Shown here in pieces: positions 17,670-25,790 of a stretch of DNA of 45,358 nt. Position 1 is the first letter of the stretch. Each line of letters begins with the position of its first letter. The position numbers and the translations under genes are program-made. The stretch comes from Glycomyces luteolus (GTDB lineage Bacteria > Actinomycetota > Actinomycetes > Mycobacteriales > Micromonosporaceae), in contig NZ_JAPZVP010000006.1 in the NCBI RefSeq assembly GCF_027622875.1, positions 283,809-329,166 of the forward strand, written 5' to 3'. The notes beneath the pieces are model-generated. The model had not been told where the DNA came from, made no database searches, and saw only the letters and a list, made by a program, of their open reading frames with translations.

Positions 17670-18356
17670 TCAGGGGCGGTGGACGGCGACGGTGACGTGC
17701 GGCCGGTCGGGGTGGTCGGTGGTGAAGGAGCGGTACAGGGCCTCGTGGTCGCTCGCGTCGACAGTGGCGGCGCTCCAGCCGTTCACTTCGAAGCGGGACG
17801 CGATGCCGCCGTTCCAGCCGTGGGAGGCCGAGCCGTTGTCGGCGACGATCACGTCGAGGTTCGCGAGGCCGGCGGCCCCGGCGTACGCGATCGCCTCGTG
17901 GTTCGACCCCTCGTCGAGTTCGGCGTCGCCGACGAGCACGAAGACGCGCGAGTCGGGGAAGCCGGTGGCGCGCAGGCCGTGTGCGGTACCGACGCCGAGC
18001 GGCAGGCCGTGGCCGAGGGACCCGGCGGACATCTCGACGCCGGGGACGAGGGTCGCGTCGGGGTGGGAGCCGAGCGGCGATTCGAGGGCGGCGACGTGGT
18101 CGAGCCATTCGACGGGGAAGAAGCCCTTGGCGGCGAGGACCGCGTAGAAGGCGCTGGGGCCGTGGCCCTTCGAGAGCAGGAAGCGGTCCCGGGCCGGGTC
18201 GTCGGGCCGCTGCGGGTCGATGCGCAGGACCCGGTCGTAGAGGACCCAGATCGGGTCGAGCGTATAGGTCTTGACGATCGGGTAGCGCACATCGGTCACG
18301 GTGCGGTGCGCGAGCGCTCGTACTTGTTCGATGGTGTCGTTCACGCCTGCGATCAT
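17670..18356 (-). CDS. Transketolase, N-terminal (TPP-binding) subunit
   Basis: The 228-residue partner subunit. It has the TPP/Mg motif GDAELDEGSNHEAIAYAG (GDG-type, about 140-165, here GDA), the loop RFLLSKGHGPSAFYAVLA and MSAGSLGHGLPLGVG. Lengths of the two halves together fit a complete transketolase. The ATG at 18356 is used here, but it overlaps the predicted -10 of a SoxR-controlled promoter; GTG 18344, with no ribosome-binding site and just after the expected start point, is a real alternative. It is divergent from soxR, only 3 bp beyond the operator palindrome. The GDA instead of GDG in the TPP motif is a mild deviation. Confidence 0.9.
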   Translation of the reverse strand: MIAGVNDTIEQVRALAHRTVTDVRYPIVKTYTLDPIWVLYDRVLRIDPQRPDDPARDRFLLSKGHGPSAFYAVLAAKGFFPVEWLDHVAALESPLGSHPDATLVPGVEMSAGSLGHGLPLGVGTAHGLRATGFPDSRVFVLVGDAELDEGSNHEAIAYAGAAGLANLDVIVADNGSASHGWNGGIASRFEVNGWSAATVDASDHEALYRSFTTDHPDRPHVTVAVHRP

Positions 18357-18359
18357 GTA

Positions 18360-18379
18360 ACTTCAAGTCGACTTGAAGT
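18360..18379. promoter_or_regulatory. SoxR-type operator between soxR and the transketolase operon
   Basis: A perfect 20-bp palindrome, ACTTCAAGTCGACTTGAAGT, with the TCAAGT-N2-ACTTGA core spacing of known SoxR boxes. On the minus strand TTTACT overlaps its left side and CATGAT follows 19 bases later, the long spacer typical of MerR-family promoters. It can serve transketolase, soxR autoregulation or both. Confidence 0.85.
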
Positions 18380-18403
18380 AAAGATCGAAGTGAGCAGGGC
18401 CAC

Positions 18404-18859
18404 ATGACTTCTCATGATCCGGCGACGATGCTGACCATCGGCGACTTCGCCGCCCGCGCCGGCGTCACGGCTTCGGCGTTGCGCTACTACGAATCGCTCG
18501 GCCTGATCCACGCTGTGCGCACGGGCGGGAACCAGCGCCGCTACCGCCGCGCCGAGCTGCGCCGCGTCGCGTTCATCCGGGCGGCCCGGTCGATCGGTTT
18601 GTCCCTTGAGGAGATCAAGGCGTCCCTGGACCGGCTGCCCGACGGGCGGATCCCGGACCGCGCCGACTGGCAGCGGCTCTCCTCCTCATGGAGTCGGCGC
18701 ATCGAGGACCGCATCGCCCAACTGCGGAACCTCCAGGAGGAGCTCGACGAGTGCATCGGCTGCGGCTGCCTCTCGATCAGCAAGTGCGCGATCTACAACC
18801 TGGCTGACGCGCGGGCCGATGAGGGCGCGGGGCCGCGGCTCGGCTTCAAGGCCGGCTAG
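18404..18859 (+). CDS. soxR: Redox-sensing regulator SoxR ([2Fe-2S], MerR family)
   Basis: A 151-residue MerR-family activator that senses redox-active compounds or oxidants through a [2Fe-2S] cluster. The N-terminal winged helix reads LTIGDFAARAGVTASALRYY, the dimerisation helix follows, and the cluster site is CIGCGCLSISKC (four Cys, C-x2-C-x-C-x5-C) near the C terminus, as in E. coli SoxR. In actinobacteria SoxR usually responds to redox-active metabolites, not superoxide in general. It starts at ATG 18404 with GAGCAGG before it; MLTIGDF two residues in from there is possible. It is divergent from transketolase, 25 bp from the SoxR box, and convergent with the Hsp70-like gene 10 bp away. 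Confidence 0.95.
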   Translation: MTSHDPATMLTIGDFAARAGVTASALRYYESLGLIHAVRTGGNQRRYRRAELRRVAFIRAARSIGLSLEEIKASLDRLPDGRIPDRADWQRLSSSWSRRIEDRIAQLRNLQEELDECIGCGCLSISKCAIYNLADARADEGAGPRLGFKAG

Positions 18860-18869
18860 GTGCGGCGGT

Positions 18870-20903
18870 TCAGCATTCGGCCAGGCCGCCGAGGGAGTTC
18901 AGGTTGCGGGGGTCGATCACGAGCCACACGAACGGGATGAAGCCGCGGCCCTCGGCGAGCTCCACTTCGACCATGAGGTTCGAGGCGGCCTTGCCGGGGT
19001 GGTAGTCCCAGAAGCCCTCGTCCTCCCAGCCGCTCGGGTCGATGGTCTCTGCTTCGGCGAAGCAGGCGAGCTCGAACTGCTCGCCGACGTCGGCGTAGTC
19101 GATCGCGTCCGGATCATCCGCGGCGCCGCGAATGCCGGGCCTGCCACCTTGGTTCTGGCAGTATGTGCGCATTTGCGGGCAGTCCCAGTAAACGGTTCCC
19201 ACGACAGTGGTCGTGTCGCCGGTACCTGTCACCGGATCGATATCCGTCGCGGGGCTGTGGATCGAGAACATGTACGTGTCCGAGGCGTTGAGGCCCTCGA
19301 GGGTGAACTCGGCGCACGACACGTCTTCGAGGCTGCCCTGATCGCTGGCGCCGGTGTAGTCGACCCGGCAGCCGGTCGACTCGGGGTCGGCGTCGGTCGT
19401 GACGGTGAGCGAGGAGACCCCGGAGGCGACCTCGTCGACTTCTCCCGGCCAGGCCGGGAGCACTGCATCGGTCTGTGCGGCATCGGATTCGGCGTGCACC
19501 TCGCCGGTGCCGTCCGGCTCCTCGCCGCCCGTCCCGTTGGAGTCGTCGTCGCGGTTCAGGAGCTCCGAGAGGACCGCTCCGATGATGAGGGCGATGAGCA
19601 GGGCGATGACGAAGATGGTGAACGGCCGCGGGGACCGCTTGACCGGCCGGGGCGCGGGTGGCGGCAGGACGCCGGTCAGCGGTGCCGTCGGCGGGCCTTG
19701 GACCGCTCCGGGAGTGAGGGCGCTCGGAGCGGGCGGCTGCGGCGAGCTCGGGGCGTGGGGCGCTGCGGCCGCGGGGGTGACCGGCGCCAGCGGCGCGGCG
19801 GGCGTGCGCGGTGCCGGAGCGTGGATCGCCACGGCGCCTTCGCTGACGACCAGCTCGGGCTGTTCGATGAGGGTCGGAGCGACACCGAGGCCCTGGTGGA
19901 TCATGGTGGCGGCCAAAGGCATCCGGCTCGCGCCGCCGACCATGAACACGCCTGCGAGCTCCTCGGGCGCCTTCCCGGCCTCGCGGATCACGGCCCGGGT
20001 GATCGCGACCGCCTGGGACAGGAGCGGCCGGGCCAGCAGGTCGAGCTCGGCGCGCGTGAGCAGTTCCTCGATCGGGAAGCCGGGCACCGCGATCTCGGTG
20101 CTGGTATGGCGCGACAGGCGCTCTTTCGCTTCGCGCACCTCGTCATAGAGCGCGAAGCGCTGGCGCAGCCGCTCCGGCCCGGCATCGGGGTCGAGGAGCC
20201 CGGCCCACTGCTCGGCGCGCTCCTCGGACCCGGCGAAGCGCCCGCCGAGATAGTCGACGAGGGCCTGATCGAGGTAGTGCCCGCCGATGCGGTCGGAGCC
20301 GTCCACGGCGAGCACGTCGAAGCCGGTGTCGGTGCGCGCCACGGCACTCGCGTCGAAGGTGCCCGCGCCGAGGTCGAAGACGACGAGGGTCTGGCCGGGC
20401 GCGAGGTCGTGGCCGAGGAGGTTCGCGAAGTAGCGGGCGGCGGCGACGGGTTCGGGCAGGAGGACCGGGGACACCGCTCCGGCGCTGGCGGCGGCGTCGG
20501 CGATGATGTGGCGCCGGGCCGGGCCCCAACCGGCGGGGACGGTCACGGTGACCGACCGGGGCACCCCCGCGGCGGTGCCGCAGTCGGCGATGGCCCGGCG
20601 CAGGACTGCCGCGACGGCATCGCGGACGGGGACCTCCTTGTCGCCCAGGAGGATCGTCGCGGCGTCGAGGCGCAGCTTCGGGTTGCGTTCGTAGCGCTCG
20701 GGACGGCGGCGGCCTTCTCGGGCGGCGTCGCGTCCCACGAGAATGGATGCCTCGTAGTCGATATATATCCCTGAAGGCAGGAGTGGCGTGCCTTCGAAGA
20801 GCAGCTGGTGGCGGCGGCCGTCGTCGCGCAGGACGGTGGCGACCGTGTGGTGGGTGCCGAAGTCGATGCCGAGCGCGGCTGCCGTTCGAGGGGCGGAGTC
20901 CAT
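18870..20903 (-). CDS. Membrane-anchored Hsp70-like ATPase with an outer domain
   Basis: A 677-residue protein. Residues 1-350 form an Hsp70/actin-like ATPase: DFGT at 14-17 in LGIDFGTHHTVATV, VVFDLGAGTFDASAV near 172-186 and MVGGASRMPLA near 318-330. A Pro/Ala-rich linker (about 350-420) follows, then one membrane segment near 427-447 (TIFVIALLIALIIGAVLSEL) and a 230-residue outer part with six Cys, the last being the final residue (LAEC). The usual peptide-binding domain is missing. So the ATPase faces the cytoplasm and the Cys domain the outside. Role unknown; signalling or secretion-linked chaperoning is guesswork. Confidence 0.85.
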   Translation of the reverse strand: MDSAPRTAAALGIDFGTHHTVATVLRDDGRRHQLLFEGTPLLPSGIYIDYEASILVGRDAAREGRRRPERYERNPKLRLDAATILLGDKEVPVRDAVAAVLRRAIADCGTAAGVPRSVTVTVPAGWGPARRHIIADAAASAGAVSPVLLPEPVAAARYFANLLGHDLAPGQTLVVFDLGAGTFDASAVARTDTGFDVLAVDGSDRIGGHYLDQALVDYLGGRFAGSEERAEQWAGLLDPDAGPERLRQRFALYDEVREAKERLSRHTSTEIAVPGFPIEELLTRAELDLLARPLLSQAVAITRAVIREAGKAPEELAGVFMVGGASRMPLAATMIHQGLGVAPTLIEQPELVVSEGAVAIHAPAPRTPAAPLAPVTPAAAAPHAPSSPQPPAPSALTPGAVQGPPTAPLTGVLPPPAPRPVKRSPRPFTIFVIALLIALIIGAVLSELLNRDDDSNGTGGEEPDGTGEVHAESDAAQTDAVLPAWPGEVDEVASGVSSLTVTTDADPESTGCRVDYTGASDQGSLEDVSCAEFTLEGLNASDTYMFSIHSPATDIDPVTGTGDTTTVVGTVYWDCPQMRTYCQNQGGRPGIRGAADDPDAIDYADVGEQFELACFAEAETIDPSGWEDEGFWDYHPGKAASNLMVEVELAEGRGFIPFVWLVIDPRNLNSLGGLAEC

Positions 20904-21197
20904 GCCGAGCTTTCTGGGGAGGGGCGGATCGGGTCCGCACCAGCGTACTCGGGCGCGGCGACGAGCGGATCGGTCGCTTTCGGCGGCAAGGCGATCGGGT
21001 GAGAACGCGACCTCTCCTCGATGCGAGCGGCAGTCGCGCCTCGCGGATTGTCGGACCGGTGTGGGAGGTTGGTCCTTTTCGGTTGGTCGGAGGCGGACAG
21101 CGGGCGGGTAAGGGGCATCCCCTATGCCCGCCGCGGCGCTCGGCGACAGCCTGACGCCTCGACCGGCCGGCCGCCGTCAAGCCGTTCCGGGATGCGA
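20904..21197. other. Long gap upstream of the Hsp70-like gene
   Basis: Part of a 363-bp gap between the Hsp70-like start and the helicase stop. It presumably holds the Hsp70 promoter. I see no clear -35/-10 pair, no hairpin besides the palindrome at 21198, and no open frame that looks like a gene. Confidence 0.5.
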
Positions 21198-21235
21198 AAG
21201 CGGCCCTGGGGGAATGCATTCCCCCAGGGCCGCTT
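21198..21235 (-). terminator. 38-bp perfect palindrome after the DEAD-box gene
   Basis: 21198-21235 is its own reverse complement, centred on AATGCATT. It begins 32 bp past the helicase stop and is followed by CGCATCCC on the minus strand, with no U-tract. It is a terminator or mRNA-stabilising hairpin rather than an insertion sequence end, as no element surrounds it. Confidence 0.65.
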
Positions 21236-21266
21236 GCTCAGTCAGTGCTGACCGGCGCTTCGGTGC

Positions 21267-23378
21267 TTACCAGCGGTCGCGACGCTCGCGGTCGCCTCGG
21301 AAGCCGCCGCGCTCGCCGCGGTCGTCGCCGCGGAAACCGCCACGGGTGCCGCGGTCGTCGCTGCGGAAGCCGCCGCCGCCGCGGTTGTCGCGGTCGCCGT
21401 AGCTGCGACGCTCGCCGCCTCCGTAACCGCCGCTGCGGTTGTCGCCGCCTCGGAAGCCGCCGCCGCGGTTGTCGCGGTCGCCATAGCTGCGACGCTCGCC
21501 GCCGCCATAGCCGCCGCCGGAGCCGCCTTCGCGGTTGCCGCGGTAGCCGCCGCCGGAGCCGCCTTCGCGGTTGCCCCGGTAACCGCCCTCGCGGTTGCCC
21601 TGGTAGCCGCCGCCGGAGCCGCCTTCGCGGTTGCCGCGGTAGCCGCCGCCGGAGCCGCCTTCGCGGTTGCCCCGGTAGCCGCCGCCGGAGCCGCCCTCGC
21701 GGTTGCCCCGGTAGCCACCGCCACCGCTGCCGCCACGGCGTTCGCCGTAGCCGCCGCGACGCTCGCCGCCACCGCGGTCGTCGCGCTCGCGGCGCGGGCC
21801 GCGGTCATCGCGGTCGCGGCGCTTCGGCGGGTCGAGGATCTCGCGCTCGGCCTGCTCGCGCAGACGGGCCGCCTCGGTGCGCAGGCCCTCGGCGTCCTCC
21901 TTCAGACGCTCGATCTGGCGCTCGAGGCGCTTGACCTCTTCGTCGCTGCGCGCCGCCTGGTGCTCGGCCGAGACCGCGCGCAGGTCGGTGAAGTTCCGGG
22001 CGCCCATGAGCTTGGTGAGCTCTTCGTCGAAGTTGTCGTTGACGTAGTGGCGCTGGGCCTCGACGCCGGCGCGCTCGATGAGGCTGAACATGCTGCGGTT
22101 CTGGTGCGGCAGCACCAGGGTCGCCACATGCCCGGACTGCCCGGCGCGCGCGGTGCGGCCGGCGCGGTGCAGGTAGTCCTTGTGGGTCTTCGGCGGGTCG
22201 ACGTGGAGGACCATGTCGACGCCGTCCACGTGGATGCCGCGGGCCGCGACGTCGGTGCAGACCAGCGCGTCCAGCCGCCCGTTCTTGAAGCGGTCCAGGA
22301 CCTTCGAGCGGTCGACCTGCGACATGCCGCCGTGGAGGCCCTCGGCGTTGACGCCGGCCTCGCGCAGCTCCTCGGCGATGCGGTCGACGGCGAGCTGCGT
22401 GCGCACGAACACCATCGTCAGGCCCGGACGGGACGCGACGGCGGCGGTCATCGTGGCCTTGTCGCGCGGGCCGATGAGCATCAGGTGGTGGGTCATGGTG
22501 GTGACCGAACCGGCCGGCGGGTCGACCGAGTGGACGACGGGCTCGGACAGGTACTTGCGGACGAGGACGTCGATCTCCTCTTCCAGCGTGGCCGAGAACA
22601 GCATCCGCTGGCCGCCCTTGGGCAGCTGGTCGAACAGCTCTTCGACCTCCGGCAGGAAGCCCATGTCGGCCATCTGGTCGGCCTCGTCGAGGATCGCCAG
22701 TTCGACGTCCTCGAGCGAGCACTCGCCGCGGCGGATCAGGTCGCGCAGGCGGCCCGGGGTGGCGACGAGCATGTCGACTCCGCTGCGAAGCGCGTCGATC
22801 TGGCGGTTGAACGCGGTGCCGCCGCAGACGACCTTCATGTCGATGCCGACGGCGTCGCCGAAGGTCTGCAGCGACTCGGCGACCTGGATGGCCAGTTCGC
22901 GGGTCGGGGTCATGATGATCGCGCGGGGGCGCTTGGCCCGGGTGCGGCCGCCGGCGGCGAGGCGCGACAGGGTCGGCAGGCCGAAGGCCAGGGTCTTGCC
23001 CGAGCCGGTCTGGCCTCGGCCGAGGATGTCGCGTCCGGCGAGGGCGTCCGGGATCGTCGCGGCCTGGATCGGGAAGGGCGTGATGATGCCCTGCTCGGCC
23101 AGCGCGGCGGTGATCTTCTCGGGCAGGCCGAGTTCGTCGAAGGACGGGCCGGTGTAGACCGGGACCTCGTCGGCCTCGACGGTGAAGTCATCGGCGGGGG
23201 CCGTGTCCGCGGCAGCGGCCTGGGCGGTGTCGTCGACGCTGGTCTCGACCGTGGTCTCGGCCGGGGCCTCGGTCACGGCAGCGGCTTCGACGGCCGGCGC
23301 TTCGGTGGTTTCGGGGGTTTCGAGTGCGATGTCGGATTGACTGATGGCAGCATCCGGCACAGTTTTGTCAAGGGTCAT
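21267..23378 (-). CDS. DEAD-box RNA helicase with RGG-repeat tail
   Basis: ATP-driven RNA unwinding, usually for ribosome assembly or cold-stress RNA remodelling. The 703-residue protein has an acidic/Ala-rich N-terminal extension (about 1-70), the helicase core with GRGQTGSGKT, PTRELA, TPGRL, DEAD, SAT and HRAGRTARAG, and a Gly/Arg/Asn/Glu tail from about 560 to the end. The tail contains six copies of a YRGNREGG-type unit (12-residue period) and two copies of GGERRSYGDRDNRGGG; such tails bind RNA. The start is ATG 23378 with GAAGG before it. The repeats make long open frames on both strands (for example 21242-21934) that are not real. Confidence 0.93.
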   Translation of the reverse strand: MTLDKTVPDAAISQSDIALETPETTEAPAVEAAAVTEAPAETTVETSVDDTAQAAAADTAPADDFTVEADEVPVYTGPSFDELGLPEKITAALAEQGIITPFPIQAATIPDALAGRDILGRGQTGSGKTLAFGLPTLSRLAAGGRTRAKRPRAIIMTPTRELAIQVAESLQTFGDAVGIDMKVVCGGTAFNRQIDALRSGVDMLVATPGRLRDLIRRGECSLEDVELAILDEADQMADMGFLPEVEELFDQLPKGGQRMLFSATLEEEIDVLVRKYLSEPVVHSVDPPAGSVTTMTHHLMLIGPRDKATMTAAVASRPGLTMVFVRTQLAVDRIAEELREAGVNAEGLHGGMSQVDRSKVLDRFKNGRLDALVCTDVAARGIHVDGVDMVLHVDPPKTHKDYLHRAGRTARAGQSGHVATLVLPHQNRSMFSLIERAGVEAQRHYVNDNFDEELTKLMGARNFTDLRAVSAEHQAARSDEEVKRLERQIERLKEDAEGLRTEAARLREQAEREILDPPKRRDRDDRGPRRERDDRGGGERRGGYGERRGGSGGGGYRGNREGGSGGGYRGNREGGSGGGYRGNREGGSGGGYQGNREGGYRGNREGGSGGGYRGNREGGSGGGYGGGERRSYGDRDNRGGGFRGGDNRSGGYGGGERRSYGDRDNRGGGGFRSDDRGTRGGFRGDDRGERGGFRGDRERRDRW
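21519..21735 (-). repeat. 36-bp tandem repeat coding the helicase RGG tail
   Basis: About six near-identical 36-bp units inside the helicase gene code for a 12-residue Gly-rich repeat. Units differ at the third-position of codons and in one R-to-Q change (YQGNREGG), and one copy is a shorter variant. Copy number could change by slippage. Confidence 0.8.
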
Positions 23379-23506
23379 AGTTCGCCTTCCGCGAGAACGA
23401 CTTCGTAAGTGACGCACGTTCCGCGGAGATTTGGTTCACCATGAGCCGACGGTGATGGGGCGGGACGCGCCTGATCGGGCCACTAAGAGGGCCAGCTATG
23501 AACAAT

Positions 23507-23546
23507 AGCCGACCGTGGAGGAGACTCGCTACCTTCACGGTCGGCT
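23507..23546 (-). terminator. Hairpin between the helicase and the first GNAT gene
   Basis: An 11-bp perfect stem (23507-23517 with 23536-23546) and an 18-base loop in the 240-bp gap. On the minus strand it is followed by ATTGTTC. It may end the GNAT transcript or form part of a long leader of the helicase gene. Confidence 0.6.
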
Positions 23547-23618
23547 TGTGCCTAGAGACACCATTTCGAGGCCGCGTCTTCTTGCGGAACGGCCTTTCGC
23601 GGACCGGCGCCGGTCGGG

Positions 23619-24644
23619 TCAGGCCTCGAACTTGCGCTGGAATTCGCCCCCGGCGTCGACGATCTCGTACCCGAGGGTGACGTTGATGTCGATCATCGGG
23701 GCGTTGACGTCGGCGTTGTCCGTCCAGATCGCACGGATGTGCGGGAAGTTCTCGCGCACGAGCCGCAGGTTGACGATCTTGAGGAGCAGGCCGAGGCGGT
23801 GGCCGCGGTGGTCCTTGTCGACGATCGTGATGCCCTGGTAGGCGTCCGGGAACTCGCCGTCGTCGTGGATGAACACGCACGTGTTGGCGACGACCTCGCC
23901 GCTGCCGCGGTAGCGGGCGACGGTCTGGACCGTCTTCATGCCCATGGCCTCGCTGCGGTCGGCCTTGGCGTTCTTCAGTTCCGCGTCGACGGTCTCGGGT
24001 TCGAGTTCGAGGTCGCCGAGCGGGACTTCTGCGAGGATCGTGGAGTCGATGCGGGCCATCGTCTCGACGAGTTCCTCGGGGGTGCGCCCGATCCACGAGA
24101 TGATCTCGTACTCGTCGCCGGCGGCGGCCTGGGCCTTCTCGAGGAGGGCCTGCTCGGTGCCGGCGTCGAGGGCGTCCACGGCGCAGCGGCGGTTGATCCA
24201 GGTGAGGGCGAGCTTGAAGCCGTGCTTCTCGCTGAACAGCTGCCCGGCCTTGGAGCGTTCGAGACCGCCTTCCCAGCTCATATGGGTGTCGAGGGTGAGT
24301 TCGGTGCGGCCGCGCTCGCGCGCGTACGCGACGAAGCGGTCCACGAGGGCCGAGCCGATGCCCTTGCGGCGGTGGTCGGGGTGGACGTTGATCCAGGCCC
24401 AGCCGAAGTGCAGGTTCGCGCGGTTGGGCAGGCCGATGCCGAGCAGGGCGACGACCTGGCCGTCTTCGACGGCGACGAAGTGGGCCTCGTCCTCGTCCGG
24501 CGGCGGGTAGCTCAGGCCGGCGATGAAGGTGGCCCGGTGCGGGGCCGGGTTCTCGGGGGTGTCGGCCGCGTGGGTGGCGCGCATGACGTCGAATGCGCCG
24601 GAGACGAGGTCGCCGTCCGCGGGGTCGAGTTCGATGATTTCCAT
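23619..24644 (-). CDS. Two-domain GNAT acetyltransferase (copy 1)
   Basis: A 341-residue protein with two GNAT-type acetyl-CoA domains, one in each half: VHPDHRRKGIGSALVDR near 90 and VDKDHRGHRLGLLLKIVNL near 280, with the R-x-x-G-x-G/A pantetheine loop in both. The tail IWTDNADVNAPMIDINVTLG is shared with two paralogues just downstream of it in coordinates. The two-domain plan recalls MshD (mycothiol synthase), but the sequences are a distinct group and the substrate is unknown. The start is ATG 24644 (MEIIELDPADGDLV); the ORF extends 12 residues further with no site for a ribosome. A separate terminator precedes it, so it has its own promoter. Confidence 0.88.
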   Translation of the reverse strand: MEIIELDPADGDLVSGAFDVMRATHAADTPENPAPHRATFIAGLSYPPPDEDEAHFVAVEDGQVVALLGIGLPNRANLHFGWAWINVHPDHRRKGIGSALVDRFVAYARERGRTELTLDTHMSWEGGLERSKAGQLFSEKHGFKLALTWINRRCAVDALDAGTEQALLEKAQAAAGDEYEIISWIGRTPEELVETMARIDSTILAEVPLGDLELEPETVDAELKNAKADRSEAMGMKTVQTVARYRGSGEVVANTCVFIHDDGEFPDAYQGITIVDKDHRGHRLGLLLKIVNLRLVRENFPHIRAIWTDNADVNAPMIDINVTLGYEIVDAGGEFQRKFEA

Positions 24645-24734
24645 GTCGTCAGTGTGGACACCGGCTGTGCGGCGCGGCAACCGAATTTCGGTTCCGGGAC
24701 GCGGATCGGGCGCCGGCGGGCGACGCGGGGGGCA

Positions 24735-24763
24735 GCCCGTGCCGGTGCGGGTCCGGCACGGGC
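24735..24763 (-). terminator. Terminator after GNAT copy 2
   Basis: An 11-bp perfect GC-rich stem (24735-24745 with 24753-24763) and a 7-base loop, directly after the copy 2 stop. No U-tract. It separates copies 2 and 3 from copy 1. Confidence 0.7.
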
Positions 24764-24770
24764 GGTCCGG

Positions 24771-25790
24771 TCAGGCGTCGAGTTTGCGCTTGTAGGAGAC
24801 GAGCGCGTCGACGGGGCGGAAGCCGAGCCGGTCGTTGATGGCGACCATGTTGGCGTTCGTGTCGGCGTTGCCGGTCCAGATGGTGGTGACGCCTGGGTGG
24901 TGCTCGCGCAGTTGGCGGAGGTTGGCGATCTTGGCGAGCAGGCCGAGGCGGTGGCCTCGGTGGGCGGGGTCGACGATGGTGATGGCCTGGCCGGCGTGCT
25001 CCTCGCCCGCGTGGACGTAGATGACGGTGTTGGCGGCGACCTCGCCGGTGGCGCGGTGGACGGCGATGGTGCGGACCAGGGTGTGGCCCTGCGCTTCGGC
25101 GCGGTCCTCACGGGTGCGCACGAAGTCGGCGTCGACCGTGCGGGGGCGCAGGTCGAGGTCGCCGAGCGGGATCTCGGCGAAGATCTGGGAGTCGATGCGG
25201 CCCAGACCTTCGACGTACTGCTCGGGGCAGCGGCCGATCCAGGAGACGAGTTCGTAGTCGGCGGCGGCGGTGATCGACTCGTCCCAGAGGCGGGATTCGG
25301 TCGTCTGGTCGAGGTCGCCGAGTTCGAGGTTGCGGTGGATTTCGGTGAGCGCGGACGTGAAGCCGCGCTTCTCGAGGAACCTCGCACCGGTGTCGGGGCG
25401 GCTCGGGCCCCCGTCGACGGCGGTGCGGACGGTCACGACGAGTTCGCTGCGGTGCTCGTCCCGGGCGAACCGCAGGAGGTGCTCGAGGAGGGCGGTGCCG
25501 GCGCCGCGGCGGCGGTGGTCCGGGCGGACGGCCAGCTCGGCCTCGACGTAGTGCGTGTTCTCCTTGTGCGGCAGGTAGATCCATAGCTGGCCGAGGACCT
25601 TGCCGTCCTCGACGGCGGCGCGGCATTGGAGCTCGGAGTTCGGCGGCGGGTGCTCGAGCGCCCCGGCGTAGCGCTCCGCGGGGACGGGGGCGAGTTCGGG
25701 GGTCTCGGCGGCGCGCACGGCCTCGAAGACCTCGTGGACCTGCAGCAGGAGCTCCCGCTCGGCGGGGAGGATGCGGCGGATCTCGCTCAT
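24771..25790 (-). CDS. Two-domain GNAT acetyltransferase (copy 2)
   Basis: A 339-residue paralogue with acetyl-CoA loops VRPDHRRRGAGTALLEH in the first half and VDPAHRGHRLGLLAKIANL in the second, and the C-terminal segment IWTGNADTNANMVAINDRLG. It differs from copies 1 and 3 mainly in the N-terminal substrate side (MSEIRRILPAERELLLQVHE in place of MKIIEFSAADPELI). Its ATG overlaps the TGA of copy 3 by one base, so it is translated after copy 3 from the same mRNA. The substrate is unknown. Confidence 0.88.
   Translation of the reverse strand: MSEIRRILPAERELLLQVHEVFEAVRAAETPELAPVPAERYAGALEHPPPNSELQCRAAVEDGKVLGQLWIYLPHKENTHYVEAELAVRPDHRRRGAGTALLEHLLRFARDEHRSELVVTVRTAVDGGPSRPDTGARFLEKRGFTSALTEIHRNLELGDLDQTTESRLWDESITAAADYELVSWIGRCPEQYVEGLGRIDSQIFAEIPLGDLDLRPRTVDADFVRTREDRAEAQGHTLVRTIAVHRATGEVAANTVIYVHAGEEHAGQAITIVDPAHRGHRLGLLAKIANLRQLREHHPGVTTIWTGNADTNANMVAINDRLGFRPVDALVSYKRKLDA

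Noticed and set aside
21198..21235. 38-bp palindrome as an insertion-sequence end or phage attachment site
   Set aside because: No transposase, integrase or second copy is near, and its place right after a stop codon fits a terminator.
21519..21735. CRISPR-like regular repeats
   Set aside because: Units are contiguous, in frame and coding for a Gly-rich tail; there are no spacers.
21242..21934. Ala/Thr-rich and Arg/Gly-rich open frames over the helicase tail
   Set aside because: They arise from the 36-bp repeat being open in several frames; the helicase frame is the one joined to a real core.
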